In this document: positions 16,421 to 26,018 of the stretch, in pieces
Layout: every line of letters starts with the position of its first letter
Position numbering within the stretch: the stretch's first letter is position 1
Assembly: GCA_021793405.1 (NCBI GenBank)
Contig: JAJYSV010000010.1
Coordinates: 1-64,000, forward strand
DNA length: 64,000 nt
From: Acidobacteriota bacterium
GTDB lineage: Bacteria > Acidobacteriota > Terriglobia > Terriglobales > Acidobacteriaceae
Direction: 5' to 3'
The notes under the pieces: model-generated
The model's input: only the letters and a program-made list of their open reading frames with translations
Told to the model about the DNA's origin: nothing
Databases searched by the model: none
Made by a program: the position numbers and the translations under genes

Positions 16421-18328
16421 CTAGGCGAGTCGCATCGCCTCCAGCAACGCCGGCAGCTGGCTGAAATCCGGCACGATCAGCTTCGCTCCCGCTCGCACCA
16501 GCCGTGCCCGCTTGGCCATGTTCCAACCAAACCTCCGCACCTCATCGCTTGCTATGCCAATGGAAAATCCTCCGCACTTCCTCGTCTCTCTCATCTCCAC
16601 CGGGCCGTCGCCAAAGGTCGCAAACTGGTGGCCAGCCAAGCCGTGCTCCTGGATGATCCGATCCAGTACCACCTTCTTCGCTTCCACGTTGATGTCGCCG
16701 ACGGCGCCAAAAATCCTGCCTTCAAACAGGTCGGCATAACCCATCGCAGTCGCCTCGGCAATCACATCTGCAACATCGGTACCGCTCGCCAAATACAGTT
16801 TGATTCCTCGCCGATGAAGTTCCTTCAACAGCAACATGGCGTTCTTCATCTGGAAATCGGCCGGGGCCAGTTCCCCCGACTCGAGCTTCTCCATGCGTCT
16901 GCCGATCATCTTAAGAAGGTCCTGATTGAAGATGTGTTTATAACCATGCTCGTCCAGGATCTGGCTACGCTCGACGAAACCCGACTGCCTCACCAACTCG
17001 GCTAGTCCCTTCATCTGCACCAGCGTCTGGATCCCGGTAGTGCGGTCAATGAAGCTGCGGACTTCTTTCGTGACCCTGGCGAACAGCGCCGTGTCAGCGG
17101 TCTCGTAACGAGGGCCCAGCACGGCTTGCACCATCATGGGCTCCATAATTTTCTCCCATCCCTCGCGCAGCGTAGAGAGCGTCCCATCATGGTCAAAAAT
17201 GCAATGCTCAATCTGGAGATCGGTGGGCAGATCGCCAATGACTTCGATCTCCGTTCCCGTAATATATCGCGCCAGACGAGCCGACTCCGCCAACTCCGGC
17301 TCATAGATGTAATCCGGCTCTGGACCCACCGCGAGGATCTCTGCCGGCGAAGCCGTTCCGGTTGTCTGCAGTTTGCGCACAGTGATCGACGCCGCGATGT
17401 TGGCCAATCGGGCGGCAGTCGAAGAGTCCTGTCCGCTGCCCAATACCGCCGCGATCACGGCGACCACCGTATCGCCCGCGCCGACCGGATCCGTCTTCTC
17501 GATTATCTGAATTCCGGGAATCTCATCGACTTGTTCGCCGTCAGCCACCAGAATGCCGTGCTCGCCGCGTGTCAGGAAAGCAGACTTGCCCGTCTTGTGG
17601 GCAATGCGTCCAGCAAACTCCTTCGCCTTTTCAGTGGAGACATAATCCTCGATAGGTTCCGAGAGGAATCGGGCCGCCTCCTGGCTATTTAACTTCAGCA
17701 CGGCTCCACGATAAAGATCGGGGCGATGTCGCGCATCCACCACAAAATGCGTCTTGGAGTACTTCGCAATCACTTGATTGATGCGCTCGATCACCGTGAG
17801 GCTGCTCACGCCACGGGGAATCTGCTGATTCAAAACCACAACCTCATTTTCCTCAGCGGCCTGCGTCAGAGCCAAGATCAGCCCATCAATAGTCTTCTCC
17901 GTCAGGACATTGAAGGCGCCGAAATCGATCCGGCTCTCTTCTTCATCTTCACGGCATGGTTTGGCATAGACCATGGTCTGCCATTGCTCATCGATCACCA
18001 TCTTGCCGCGAATCTCGGCACCGCGCTCTTCAAGCAGGCGCAGCATTTCCAACCCAAAAAGGTCTCTCCCCACCACACCGATGGCCTGTACCCTCCCTAC
18101 CCCCAGGTCGATGAGGTTGGCCACCACATTCCCCGCACCGCCCAGTGAGTAGCGCTGGCTACGGACTCGCCTCACGGGCAATCCTGTTTCCACCGAATAT
18201 TCCGCCTCGCCTGTATCCAACTGCCAGTAGCTGTCCAGGCAAAAATCCCCCAACACCGCAGCACGCAGATTCCGCAACGGAACCAGCGCACCCTCCAGCC
18301 ATGATTGCTGCTCAGAAACAGATACCAT
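16421..18328 (-). CDS. Fused PfkB-type heptose kinase and HAD phosphatase
   Basis: A 635-residue two-domain protein. Residues about 15-330 are a PfkB/ribokinase-type sugar kinase related to the HldE kinase half: LGGAGNVVANL at 62-72 and the catalytic DPVGAGDTVVAV at 280-291. Residues about 370-635 are a HAD hydrolase with motif I FDHDGT at 378-383, SGTDV as motif II, a conserved lysine, and FGDGPVEMRE as motif IV, with a helical cap. Context (gmhA, adenylyltransferase, hldD) says the kinase phosphorylates heptose-7-phosphate at C1. The HAD half could remove the 7-phosphate, the GmhB step, for which no separate gene is present here (inference). It is the first gene of the operon. Confidence 0.85.
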   Translation of the reverse strand: MVSVSEQQSWLEGALVPLRNLRAAVLGDFCLDSYWQLDTGEAEYSVETGLPVRRVRSQRYSLGGAGNVVANLIDLGVGRVQAIGVVGRDLFGLEMLRLLEERGAEIRGKMVIDEQWQTMVYAKPCREDEEESRIDFGAFNVLTEKTIDGLILALTQAAEENEVVVLNQQIPRGVSSLTVIERINQVIAKYSKTHFVVDARHRPDLYRGAVLKLNSQEAARFLSEPIEDYVSTEKAKEFAGRIAHKTGKSAFLTRGEHGILVADGEQVDEIPGIQIIEKTDPVGAGDTVVAVIAAVLGSGQDSSTAARLANIAASITVRKLQTTGTASPAEILAVGPEPDYIYEPELAESARLARYITGTEIEVIGDLPTDLQIEHCIFDHDGTLSTLREGWEKIMEPMMVQAVLGPRYETADTALFARVTKEVRSFIDRTTGIQTLVQMKGLAELVRQSGFVERSQILDEHGYKHIFNQDLLKMIGRRMEKLESGELAPADFQMKNAMLLLKELHRRGIKLYLASGTDVADVIAEATAMGYADLFEGRIFGAVGDINVEAKKVVLDRIIQEHGLAGHQFATFGDGPVEMRETRKCGGFSIGIASDEVRRFGWNMAKRARLVRAGAKLIVPDFSQLPALLEAMRLA

Positions 18329-18532
18329 TGCATCACTTTCAATAAAAAAGATTTATAAAATCAATGATCGCAGCAAATTTAGCGACCACCGTCTCTACTT
18401 CATAAATATAAACATAATTTGGCTGTTACATTTCGCGCGCGAATCATTAGACGGCGGCACCCGATGGTGGAACCATGAGGATTGCGATGCGAAGAACGCA
18501 AAGCCTCATGTGCGCCCTGCAAACGCGCCGGC
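18329..18532. promoter_or_regulatory. A/T-rich promoter region of the heptose operon
   Basis: Much richer in A/T than the flanking genes (for example the stretch 18341-18365), as expected for the promoter of the minus-strand operon starting at 18328. No exact -35/-10 pair is assigned. It also marks the border between the heptose genes and the carbohydrate island. Confidence 0.35.
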
Positions 18533-19474
18533 TCATCGCATTGCTTTGGAGTCTTCAAGAAAGCCGTGCGCGTGCAAGTGATGCTCTATGATTTGCGCTT
18601 CCTTAGCGGATGCTTGTTGATAGGGACCTGCGAGTAGATCGCTGCATATATTCATGCGGGACAAAGCAAACTTCAATCTACGTATATAGCCCGAGTCAGC
18701 TTCTCCGGGCTGAAAAATTGGCAAACCCAGGTTCACCATCTCTGCCTGGATTTTTTCCATCTCTTGGTATAAACCTTGTAAGAAGGCCTGATATAGAAGC
18801 ACAGGTAACTTGGGGAATATATTCGCTCCACCTGGGACTCCTCCATGGGCGCCGCACATCAATGCCTCCGCTAGCAGATGCTCGGGTCCGACTAGCACCG
18901 AAAACTCCGGTTTGTCCCTTACTAAGTCGAGGACTTCCTTAAAATAGGATATGTCTCCCGAACTATCCTTAATACCAAAGACGTTGGGTATGTTAGAAGC
19001 CAGCTGGACAGTCTGCGGATCAAAGTTAACTTTCGTAAGTGCTGGCTGATTATAGAGGTATACCGGAAGGGCGGATTCGCGAGCCCAGCCTTCTATGAGT
19101 CGCAACAGGTCGGATTGGCTGACCGGGAAATAGTACGGCGGCGCGGCGACCACCGCGGAAGCTCCAGAATAAGCGGCATGTTCGGCAAGCCGCAGCGACT
19201 CAATATAGGCCGTGTCGGTGATACCAACCAGCACCGGAACCCGATTTCCTACTTGCCTGCAAACGCGCTCAATCAGCTCACGGCGAACTGCATAACTCAA
19301 TGCCGGGCCTTCTCCTGTTGTGCCTAAGATGAATAAAGCATGGACAGCGCCAGCAAGGATGTGCTCGATAATAGTTTCCAGTCCTTTGTGATCGAGGGCC
19401 GTGAGCGAGGCTAAAGGTGTGACCACCGGGGGAATAATACCCCTCAAGGGACGAAGCCGGCTGTCAGAATTCAT
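18533..19474 (-). CDS. Dihydrodipicolinate synthase-family aldolase
   Basis: A 313-residue class I aldolase of the DapA/NanA/KDG-aldolase superfamily. The opening GIIPPVVTPL, the pyruvate-binding GTTGEGPALS (about residues 51-60), the catalytic tyrosine in YLYNQPAL (about 140) and the Schiff-base lysine in GIKDSSGD (about 168) are all present. The setting in a sugar-catabolic cluster with altronate dehydratase and hydroxyacid dehydrogenase genes favours a sugar-acid lyase (for example 2-keto-3-deoxy acid or sialic acid type) over lysine synthesis; this is inference. AGGAGGAG precedes the ATG. A 441-bp control region lies upstream. Confidence 0.85.
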   Translation of the reverse strand: MNSDSRLRPLRGIIPPVVTPLASLTALDHKGLETIIEHILAGAVHALFILGTTGEGPALSYAVRRELIERVCRQVGNRVPVLVGITDTAYIESLRLAEHAAYSGASAVVAAPPYYFPVSQSDLLRLIEGWARESALPVYLYNQPALTKVNFDPQTVQLASNIPNVFGIKDSSGDISYFKEVLDLVRDKPEFSVLVGPEHLLAEALMCGAHGGVPGGANIFPKLPVLLYQAFLQGLYQEMEKIQAEMVNLGLPIFQPGEADSGYIRRLKFALSRMNICSDLLAGPYQQASAKEAQIIEHHLHAHGFLEDSKAMR

Positions 19475-19915
19475 ACTCTCCTCCTTAAACTAATTACACA
19501 ATGGTTGAACCTCTCTAGTTTTTGGAAAGGTTCCACGTTACAGCTATCGTTCTTCATGAATGTACTTCTGAAAGGTCATGAGGCAGGTAAGTTTGCGGCT
19601 TAACTCACTGAAATATATCATGTTCTATAAGGCTACATTCTCCGTATCGTCGTTGTCAACATGGCATATTCACAATGTATATCACCAAGACACAATCCGT
19701 ACAATTTCATTGGGTGACTCCCGGCAGCCGTGGAAAACGACTCGTTCCGCGGACGCTTGCTTCCGAAAGATCCCGATGCAGCGGGCCATAATCCGTGGAA
19801 GAATGAAAAACGCTTGTTGGATACACTCCGAAGTAGCACTAAATAGAGACTCGCTGCGCGCCCAACATGAGCGCGGCTCCTGGTAAAAAGCACTCCGCGT
19901 CAAAACAGTAGCGAC
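19475..19915. other. 441-bp gene-free region upstream of the aldolase gene
   Basis: Several short frames cross this stretch on both strands, but none has a ribosome site, known motif or steady codon use. It contains a perfect palindrome TGGAA-AGG-TTCCA at 19523-19535, 49 bases upstream of the aldolase start codon, which could be an operator. Confidence 0.4.
19523..19535. promoter_or_regulatory. Palindrome TGGAA-N3-TTCCA upstream of the aldolase gene
   Basis: A perfect 5-3-5 inverted repeat placed where an operator for the minus-strand aldolase gene would be expected. No regulator can be assigned, though the island's GntR/FCD protein is the nearest candidate. Confidence 0.3.
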
Positions 19916-20911
19916 TCATTCAGATGCAGGACTATGAATTGTTCCGAGAAGGTTCGAACGATTCACGACGTTTTCCAAATGCCCATCAAGCCACATTCTA
20001 AGGTTAGCGATTGCGGTATCGAGCAGTCTACTGCGCGATTCGCGGGTCGCCCATGCAATATGGGGAGTAATGACACAATTTTTAGCGCCAATGAGTGGAC
20101 TGGAAGCCCTGGGTGGTTCGACTGTGAGAACATCCAGGCCGGCACCCGCCAGCCGTCCGGAATTCAGGGCTTCCGCCAGTGCATCTTCGACGATTAAGCC
20201 GCCTCGAGAAGTGTTGATCAGGATAGCGCTGGGTTTCATCTGTGCAATGCGCGCCGAATTTATCAGCCCACGGGTCGAAGGCTGAAGCGGGCAATGGAGG
20301 GAGACAACGTCGGCGGTTGCAAAGACCTCGTCAAGAGAACCCCAATCGACACCCGGAGGCAGGTCGTTGGGACGACGAGTCCCGGCAACGCGTGCGTGCA
20401 TTCCGAAGGCCTGAGCGATGTCGGCGACTCGTTTTCCTATGCGGCCGTAACCGACGATCCCTATCGTTTTGTCGCTCAGCTCGATCAACTGGCTTTGCCA
20501 AAAGCACCAGTCTGGGTTGCGAGCCCACAATCCTTGGCGCACCGCGTTATTATGAAGGCCAACGTTATTACAAAGTTCAAGCAACAGGGCAAACACCATT
20601 TGGGCCACGGAGTTTGTGCCGTAGGACGGAACATTCGTGACGACTATATTCTGTCGTGTGGCTTGTGCAATATCCACAATGTCATACCCTGTGGCCGATA
20701 CGCCGATATAACGCAGTGCAGGCAGCGCTGCAAGTGTTTCACGGCGGAGTGGCACCTTGTTGGTCAAAAGAATTTCGGCACCCTCCGCCCGGATCAAGAT
20801 GTCTTGCTCCGCCGTCCGATCGAAAATCTGGCAATCTGCCAGAGCTCGTAGCGGCTCCCAGGACAGGTCCCCTGGATTCAGCGCATATCCGTCGAGAACA
20901 ACCAATTTCAT
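19916..20911 (-). CDS. D-2-hydroxyacid dehydrogenase
   Basis: NAD(P)-dependent dehydrogenase acting on a 2-hydroxy acid/2-keto acid pair, similar to hydroxypyruvate/glycerate dehydrogenases. The 331-residue protein has the nucleotide fold IGIVGYGRIGKRVAD (about residues 150-164), and the catalytic set arginine in NTSRGG, glutamate in TVEPPR and histidine in TPHIAWAT. The ATG at 20911 (MKLVVLDGY) is chosen because AGAGGA lies upstream and the family starts there; the frame is open to 20992. Context suggests a step in sugar-acid catabolism with the aldolase downstream, but the 441-bp gap means they need not be co-transcribed. Confidence 0.88.
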   Translation of the reverse strand: MKLVVLDGYALNPGDLSWEPLRALADCQIFDRTAEQDILIRAEGAEILLTNKVPLRRETLAALPALRYIGVSATGYDIVDIAQATRQNIVVTNVPSYGTNSVAQMVFALLLELCNNVGLHNNAVRQGLWARNPDWCFWQSQLIELSDKTIGIVGYGRIGKRVADIAQAFGMHARVAGTRRPNDLPPGVDWGSLDEVFATADVVSLHCPLQPSTRGLINSARIAQMKPSAILINTSRGGLIVEDALAEALNSGRLAGAGLDVLTVEPPRASSPLIGAKNCVITPHIAWATRESRSRLLDTAIANLRMWLDGHLENVVNRSNLLGTIHSPASE

Positions 20912-21191
20912 TTGCGAATCCTCTGCCGCGGAATTCATTGTCACGATCGCTGTACAGTGGATCGACGATCGAGACAGCGCCCATTTCCTCACTCAGAATA
21001 CAGGCCTGAAACCATGGAATGTTTTCTAGCGTAGTTTCCCACCTGAATACATGCCGTGTTGACAGTCATTCCAGCATGCTAGAGCGCTGCCGTCGAGTTA
21101 GCAACTGCGTAACAAGTTTGATGTTGCGAGTCTTGACTGCACCGATGATGGTATTGTGGAGTTCGCGTAGAGTCGACGACGGAGGATGAAG

Positions 21192-23657
21192 ATGCAACGC
21201 AGAAGCTTTTTAAAGTTCAGTACGGCCGCATTGACTGCTTCGGGGTATGTGGGGTCTGGGTGGCTACGAGCCTTGACGACGGGGGATGCAATAAAAGGGC
21301 ATCAGACAGGCTTGGCATCTTCCTTCTCATCAAGCCGACGAACTGTCGCAGACATTAATCTCAAGGATGCAGTGGTCGTAACCCGGCCAGGGCAGCTACC
21401 GAACGCGGAACGGACAGCAGCTAAAGTACTCACAGAAGAATTGGCGAAACGAACTGGCATTCACCTAAGGACTTCGACTAGTTGGCCCACGAACACGCCG
21501 GTACTCGCGATTACTTCGGAAGCCGCAGTATCCACATGGGGCCGTTCGATTCCTACAAGAGAGATGGGCAACCGGCCAGAAACGCGTCCGGATGGATATC
21601 GACTCTATGTGGAGTCTGGAAACGGCACCCCTCCCGTCGTATGGGTCATCGGCGGGGATGCGAGAGGTGCTTTGTTCGGCGTCGGAAATCTTCTTCGAAG
21701 ACTGGGCTGGGAACAGGGCGGAATCTACATTCAATCCTCTCTGGATCTGGCCTCTGCTCCGTCATACCCGATTCGGGGACATCAACTCGGCTACCGAGCT
21801 CAGGCAAATTCCTACGACGCATGGGATTCATCTCAGTTTGAACAGTACATTCGGGAACTCACATTTTTTGGCGCAAACAGCATCGAAGGGATTCCTTTCC
21901 AGGACGACAGGAAAACCCCTGTTATGAAGTTTCCGCGCCGGCAGATGAATCGAGACATTGGTGAAATCTGCTCCCGCTATGGCCTGGACTATTGGGTGTG
22001 GCTGCCCGCCGATTTCGACCTGAAGAATTCCAGGCTTCGCACCCAACTGCTCGACCAGAGCGAACAGTTTTTTAGGGACACTCCGACTTTTACAGCAGTT
22101 TCATTCCCAGGTGGCGATCCGGGCAAGAATCCACCGGAGCTTGTATTTCCATTCCTGGATGATCTCGCGAAGCGCATGCAGCCGCTCCATCCAAACGCGA
22201 AGATTTGGCTTTCACTCCAGCAGTTCACAAACCCAGAGGTTGATGCGTCATACGACTACATCGTTCGGAACTCGCCAGCGTGGCTAGGAGGACTGGTAGT
22301 CGGCCCATCCAGTCCTCCGATTGAGGAAATGAGGAATCGACTTCCACAACAATATCGCCTGAGGTTATATCCAGACTTAACCCACAATAAACTGTCCCAA
22401 TATGAGGTGCAGGATTGGGACCAGGCTTTCGCGCTCACGGAAGGACGCGAGGCCGTCAATCCGCGGCCGGTTGAGTATGCGCAGATATTCGTGCAGCGTG
22501 CCGGTTACAGCGACGGCTTCATCTCCTATTCGGATGGCGTTCATGATGATGTGAATAAAACAGTCTGGAGCGCATTAAGTTGGGATCCGACACAAAGCGT
22601 GCCCGATATCCTGATCGACTATAGCCATGTGTATTTCAATCCTGGTGTGTCAAAGGAATCCGCGAACAGCATCTTGGCATTGGAGAAGAATTGGCACGGA
22701 CCACTGCTTACCAATGGCGCCGTAGAAGGAACCTTGCTCCAATGGCGGCACTTACAGAGTCAAGAGCCCCAGCTCGAGGGAAACTGGCGCTGGCAAATGT
22801 GCCTTCTGCGCGCAAATTACGATGCATACGTTCGACATCGTTTGATTCATGAGACCCAGCTCGAAATCGAAGCCAACACGATCCTCCTCGAAGCATCCGC
22901 CCTTGGCAGCGCGGTGGCAATGAAGCAGGCCGGGGACGTGCTGAATCGCGCTGTGACCCAGCCGGTGAGTCCTGAGCTGCGCGCAAATATTGAAGATCTC
23001 TGCAACAAGCTCTTCCAATCGATTGGACTGCAAACGAGTGTACCCAAGTATTATGCGATCGGCGAAGAGCGCGGCGCGGTTCTTGATTTCGTGGATTATC
23101 CCTTGAACAACCGCTGGTGGCTTGAGGATGAATTTGAGAAAGTTAAGGCATTCAGCTCCGAGGATGCAAAAATTCATCGTCTCTATAATCTCGCAACGTG
23201 GGAGCGTCCCGGACCCGGCAGCTTTTATGATGATCTCGGAAACCTGGATAAATCTCCACACGTAGTGCGTTGCGAGGTGACTACCAATAGCCCAACCCTG
23301 ATTAGAGAACCGGGTCCGACGTTCTGGTGGTGGGACGAGGGCAAGAGTCGGACCCGGCTTACCTGGCAGGTCACAATGTGGCCGATCGGGGTTGTCTACG
23401 ACGGACTCGATCCGGCGGCAACGTATGTCGTGCGATCCACAGGCTATGGAGAACCACTTATGCGCATCAACGGCGAACGTGTCCAGCCAACCGTCTATGG
23501 AAAAATCATGGGGGAATATACGGAATTTCCGGTGGCATCGCAATATGTCCAGAACCGGAAGATAGTGCTGACCTGGGATGCACACACAGACGAGAAAAAC
23601 CTAAACTGGCGGCATCGTTCGCGACTCGCTGAAGTCTGGCTCATCAAGAAGAACTGA
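21192..23657 (+). CDS. Tat-exported glycoside hydrolase-like protein, family unclear
   Basis: An 821-residue protein with a Tat signal (QRRSFLKFSTAALTASG). The ATG at 21192 has GGAGG six bases ahead; an ATG at 21186 overlaps that site. Residues about 40-175 resemble the alpha/beta domain that precedes the barrel in GH20, GH67 and GH84 enzymes (GDARGALFGVGNLLRRLGW). The middle (about 190-480) looks like a TIM barrel, starting YPIRGHQLGYR and containing WVWLPADFD. A helical part (about 500-620) and a C-terminal beta-rich domain follow. Catalytic residues cannot be named. It is probably periplasmic and acts on a glycan; alpha-glucuronidase-like or hexosaminidase-like activity are both possible. 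Confidence 0.65.
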   Translation: MQRRSFLKFSTAALTASGYVGSGWLRALTTGDAIKGHQTGLASSFSSSRRTVADINLKDAVVVTRPGQLPNAERTAAKVLTEELAKRTGIHLRTSTSWPTNTPVLAITSEAAVSTWGRSIPTREMGNRPETRPDGYRLYVESGNGTPPVVWVIGGDARGALFGVGNLLRRLGWEQGGIYIQSSLDLASAPSYPIRGHQLGYRAQANSYDAWDSSQFEQYIRELTFFGANSIEGIPFQDDRKTPVMKFPRRQMNRDIGEICSRYGLDYWVWLPADFDLKNSRLRTQLLDQSEQFFRDTPTFTAVSFPGGDPGKNPPELVFPFLDDLAKRMQPLHPNAKIWLSLQQFTNPEVDASYDYIVRNSPAWLGGLVVGPSSPPIEEMRNRLPQQYRLRLYPDLTHNKLSQYEVQDWDQAFALTEGREAVNPRPVEYAQIFVQRAGYSDGFISYSDGVHDDVNKTVWSALSWDPTQSVPDILIDYSHVYFNPGVSKESANSILALEKNWHGPLLTNGAVEGTLLQWRHLQSQEPQLEGNWRWQMCLLRANYDAYVRHRLIHETQLEIEANTILLEASALGSAVAMKQAGDVLNRAVTQPVSPELRANIEDLCNKLFQSIGLQTSVPKYYAIGEERGAVLDFVDYPLNNRWWLEDEFEKVKAFSSEDAKIHRLYNLATWERPGPGSFYDDLGNLDKSPHVVRCEVTTNSPTLIREPGPTFWWWDEGKSRTRLTWQVTMWPIGVVYDGLDPAATYVVRSTGYGEPLMRINGERVQPTVYGKIMGEYTEFPVASQYVQNRKIVLTWDAHTDEKNLNWRHRSRLAEVWLIKKN

Positions 23658-23842
23658 CCGCGCCCAGGGTCGAAATCGACGCCAGCATGGTAATGGCTTC
23701 GGTCTGGACACTGTAGCGAAAGTATGGAGTAAAATCAGTAACGTCATCGTTGCCATGAACACTGGAAATGCGATATGTAAACCGGCTGTCTACATATCGT
23801 CGTTTATTTTATAAAATTGATCAGGATCGTATAATTCAAACT

Positions 23843-24601
23843 ATGAAGCGTAAGACTAAGACTTCTTCTATCGCCCGCGCGGACCGCCCCATCCGCACTC
23901 AAGCCTACGTCCATATCCATCGCATGATCGTTACAGGCGAACTGGCAGCGGACAGCGTTGTTTCGGAGTTGGCCATAGCCAGGAAATTGGGCAGCAGCCG
24001 CACACCAATCCGCGAAGCGATCGGACAGCTTGTTGCGGAGGGTTTGCTTGAACAGACCCCGAACCGCGGCACAGCGGTAGTACAGCTAAAACGACAGGAC
24101 ATTATTGAGCTGTATGAACTACGCGAGGTACTGGAGTGCTATGCAGCCTCTAAAGCTGCACGCCTGAAGCCCTACCCTTCAGAGTTAGAACAATGGCAGG
24201 TTCACGCGGACGGAATATTGGCTCTAAAAGAGGAACTGGAAAAGTCTGGCAAGCCCATATTAGACACGGAGCAAATGCAGCAATTTACGGCCTGTGATCT
24301 TAGCTTCCACGCTATGTTGATGCATCTTGCAGCTAATTCCAGAATGTTGAAAGTTGTCAACGACAGCCGCTTACTCATTCGCATCTTCGCCATGGGCAGA
24401 CACGCATTCGATGTAGTCCAACTCGACCGACTGTATCACCAGCATGATCAGATCATCCGCGCAGTTTCCGACCAAAACCCTGAACTAGCCACGAAATTGA
24501 TAGCAGAACACATTCGAACGAGCGTGCAGGAGCGGTTGTCTGCATTCGATGCCTGGGAACGGGATGCATCGATGCGCAAGAATATGCCGACGTTTTTCTA
24601 G
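23843..24601 (+). CDS. GntR-family transcriptional regulator (FCD/FadR subfamily)
   Basis: A 252-residue regulator. The N-terminal winged helix (about residues 18-85) has the GntR pattern VSELAIARKLGSSRTPIREA followed by the wing NRGTAVV; the C-terminal helical FCD domain (about 95-235) has the acid/metal-binding pattern with D, H and H positions (CDLSFHAMLM, HQHDQIIRA). FCD regulators often sense sugar acids or their breakdown products. It lies between the glycosidase-like gene and the lactonase-MFS-oxidoreductase operon and is the only transcription factor in the island, so it is the likely local regulator. A TATAAT at 23830-23835 lies seven bases before the ATG, so an untypically short leader or another promoter is implied. 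Confidence 0.9.
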   Translation: MKRKTKTSSIARADRPIRTQAYVHIHRMIVTGELAADSVVSELAIARKLGSSRTPIREAIGQLVAEGLLEQTPNRGTAVVQLKRQDIIELYELREVLECYAASKAARLKPYPSELEQWQVHADGILALKEELEKSGKPILDTEQMQQFTACDLSFHAMLMHLAANSRMLKVVNDSRLLIRIFAMGRHAFDVVQLDRLYHQHDQIIRAVSDQNPELATKLIAEHIRTSVQERLSAFDAWERDASMRKNMPTFF

Positions 24602-24767
24602 CATCGGATCGACTTCCGCCAGTCGTACAGACACCTCTAGATATAAATGGACGACTTACGATCAATTGTTAAAGCTAGCGAGGGTAGGACTTAGCTAGAC
24701 ATATTCTTGAGCCGCCTTATCGCGCAATTGAGATACACACAACGGCAAACAGGAGAGAGGCTTCGGT

Positions 24768-26018
24768 ATGTCGCTGAGTTCTGGGCCAGAAAAACCGGCC
24801 ATTTCCCTCTCCCGCCGTGGATTTCTGCTGGGGGCTTCTGCATTGACCATAGAGCGCTCGACGATTAGCTCAGCACTGGGTTTGAAAGGTAACCGAAACA
24901 GGCAAAGAATGTTTGCTTATGTAGGCACAGATACCAGCGCGATCGACGGCAGAGCCAATGGACAAGGGATATATCTGTTCGAAATGAATCCCTCGACTGG
25001 TAGACTCACACTCATTAAGCTGGCAGCCGAGACTGAAAACCCTTCGTGGCTATCTGCTCACCCCTTAGAACCATACCTATATGCGGTCCATCAGATTGCA
25101 GACTTTGAAGGCAGGAGCGGGTCCGTGAGCGCCTATGCCATTGACCGCTCGAACGGCGATCTTCGATTATTAAATACCGTAAGTTCCCAAGGTGCGGGTC
25201 CGGCTCATCTGAGTATCGACGCTTCCGGGAAGTACGTCTTCGTTGCCAACTATTTTGGCGGAAGCATCGCCGTACTTCCAATCCTGCCAGGAGGCATACT
25301 TGGCTCCGCTATCTACATGCATCAGGATCAGGGCTCTGTCGGAAGTAAGAAATCAACCGATGCACCGCCCGGCAGCTATGCGTTTAGTGGACACGACGCT
25401 CCGCATGCGCACATGATCCATTCAGACCCCTCGAACCGTTTTGTATTACAAACAGATTTGGGCCAAGACCGCATTTACAGCTATCGCTTGGACGACCATA
25501 CAGGAAAGTTGGCGCCGGCGCCCACACCCTTCGTATCGCTTCCGCCGGGAGATGGACCACGTCACTTTGCGTTTCACCCCAACGGTCAATGGCTTTATTC
25601 CATTCAAGAAGAAGCTTCTACCGTCGTATTTTTCCATTTCGATCCAGCGACCGGGTCACTCGTTTCGCAACAAACGATTTCAACTCTTCCCCCGGGGTTC
25701 GCGGGAACCAGTTTTGGCTCGGAAATCATGCTGTCAGGAGACGGTCGCTTTCTTTATGCAGCCAACCGGCTACATAACACGATTGCTATATTTTCGATCG
25801 ACACCAACGGAAAACTGATAGCGATTGGCGAAACATCGACTCTGGGTGATTATCCGAGTCAGTTCAATATCGATCCAAGTGGAACTTTTCTCTATGCATG
25901 TAATCAACGAAGCGATCAGATTACTTCTTTTCGGATCGACAAAGAGACAGGCCTCTTGACATTTACGGGCCAATACGTGCCTGTTGGCAGTCCAACGTGC
26001 ATCATCTTCACGATATGA
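24768..26018 (+). CDS. Tat-exported lactonase (6-phosphogluconolactonase-like beta-propeller)
   Basis: A 416-residue protein with a Tat signal around SLSRRGFLLGASAL (residues 14-27) and then a seven-bladed beta-propeller of the PGL/YbhE type: YVGTDTSA, the GPAHLSIDASGKYVFVANY blade motif (about 143-161), GPRHFAFHPNGQWLY and FLYAANRLHNT. Family members hydrolyse sugar lactones, classically 6-phosphogluconolactone; the Tat signal instead points to an unphosphorylated lactone in the periplasm (inference). GAGAGAGGC precedes the ATG. Its stop codon overlaps the next start as ATGA, so it is translationally coupled to the MFS gene. Confidence 0.85.
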   Translation: MSLSSGPEKPAISLSRRGFLLGASALTIERSTISSALGLKGNRNRQRMFAYVGTDTSAIDGRANGQGIYLFEMNPSTGRLTLIKLAAETENPSWLSAHPLEPYLYAVHQIADFEGRSGSVSAYAIDRSNGDLRLLNTVSSQGAGPAHLSIDASGKYVFVANYFGGSIAVLPILPGGILGSAIYMHQDQGSVGSKKSTDAPPGSYAFSGHDAPHAHMIHSDPSNRFVLQTDLGQDRIYSYRLDDHTGKLAPAPTPFVSLPPGDGPRHFAFHPNGQWLYSIQEEASTVVFFHFDPATGSLVSQQTISTLPPGFAGTSFGSEIMLSGDGRFLYAANRLHNTIAIFSIDTNGKLIAIGETSTLGDYPSQFNIDPSGTFLYACNQRSDQITSFRIDKETGLLTFTGQYVPVGSPTCIIFTI

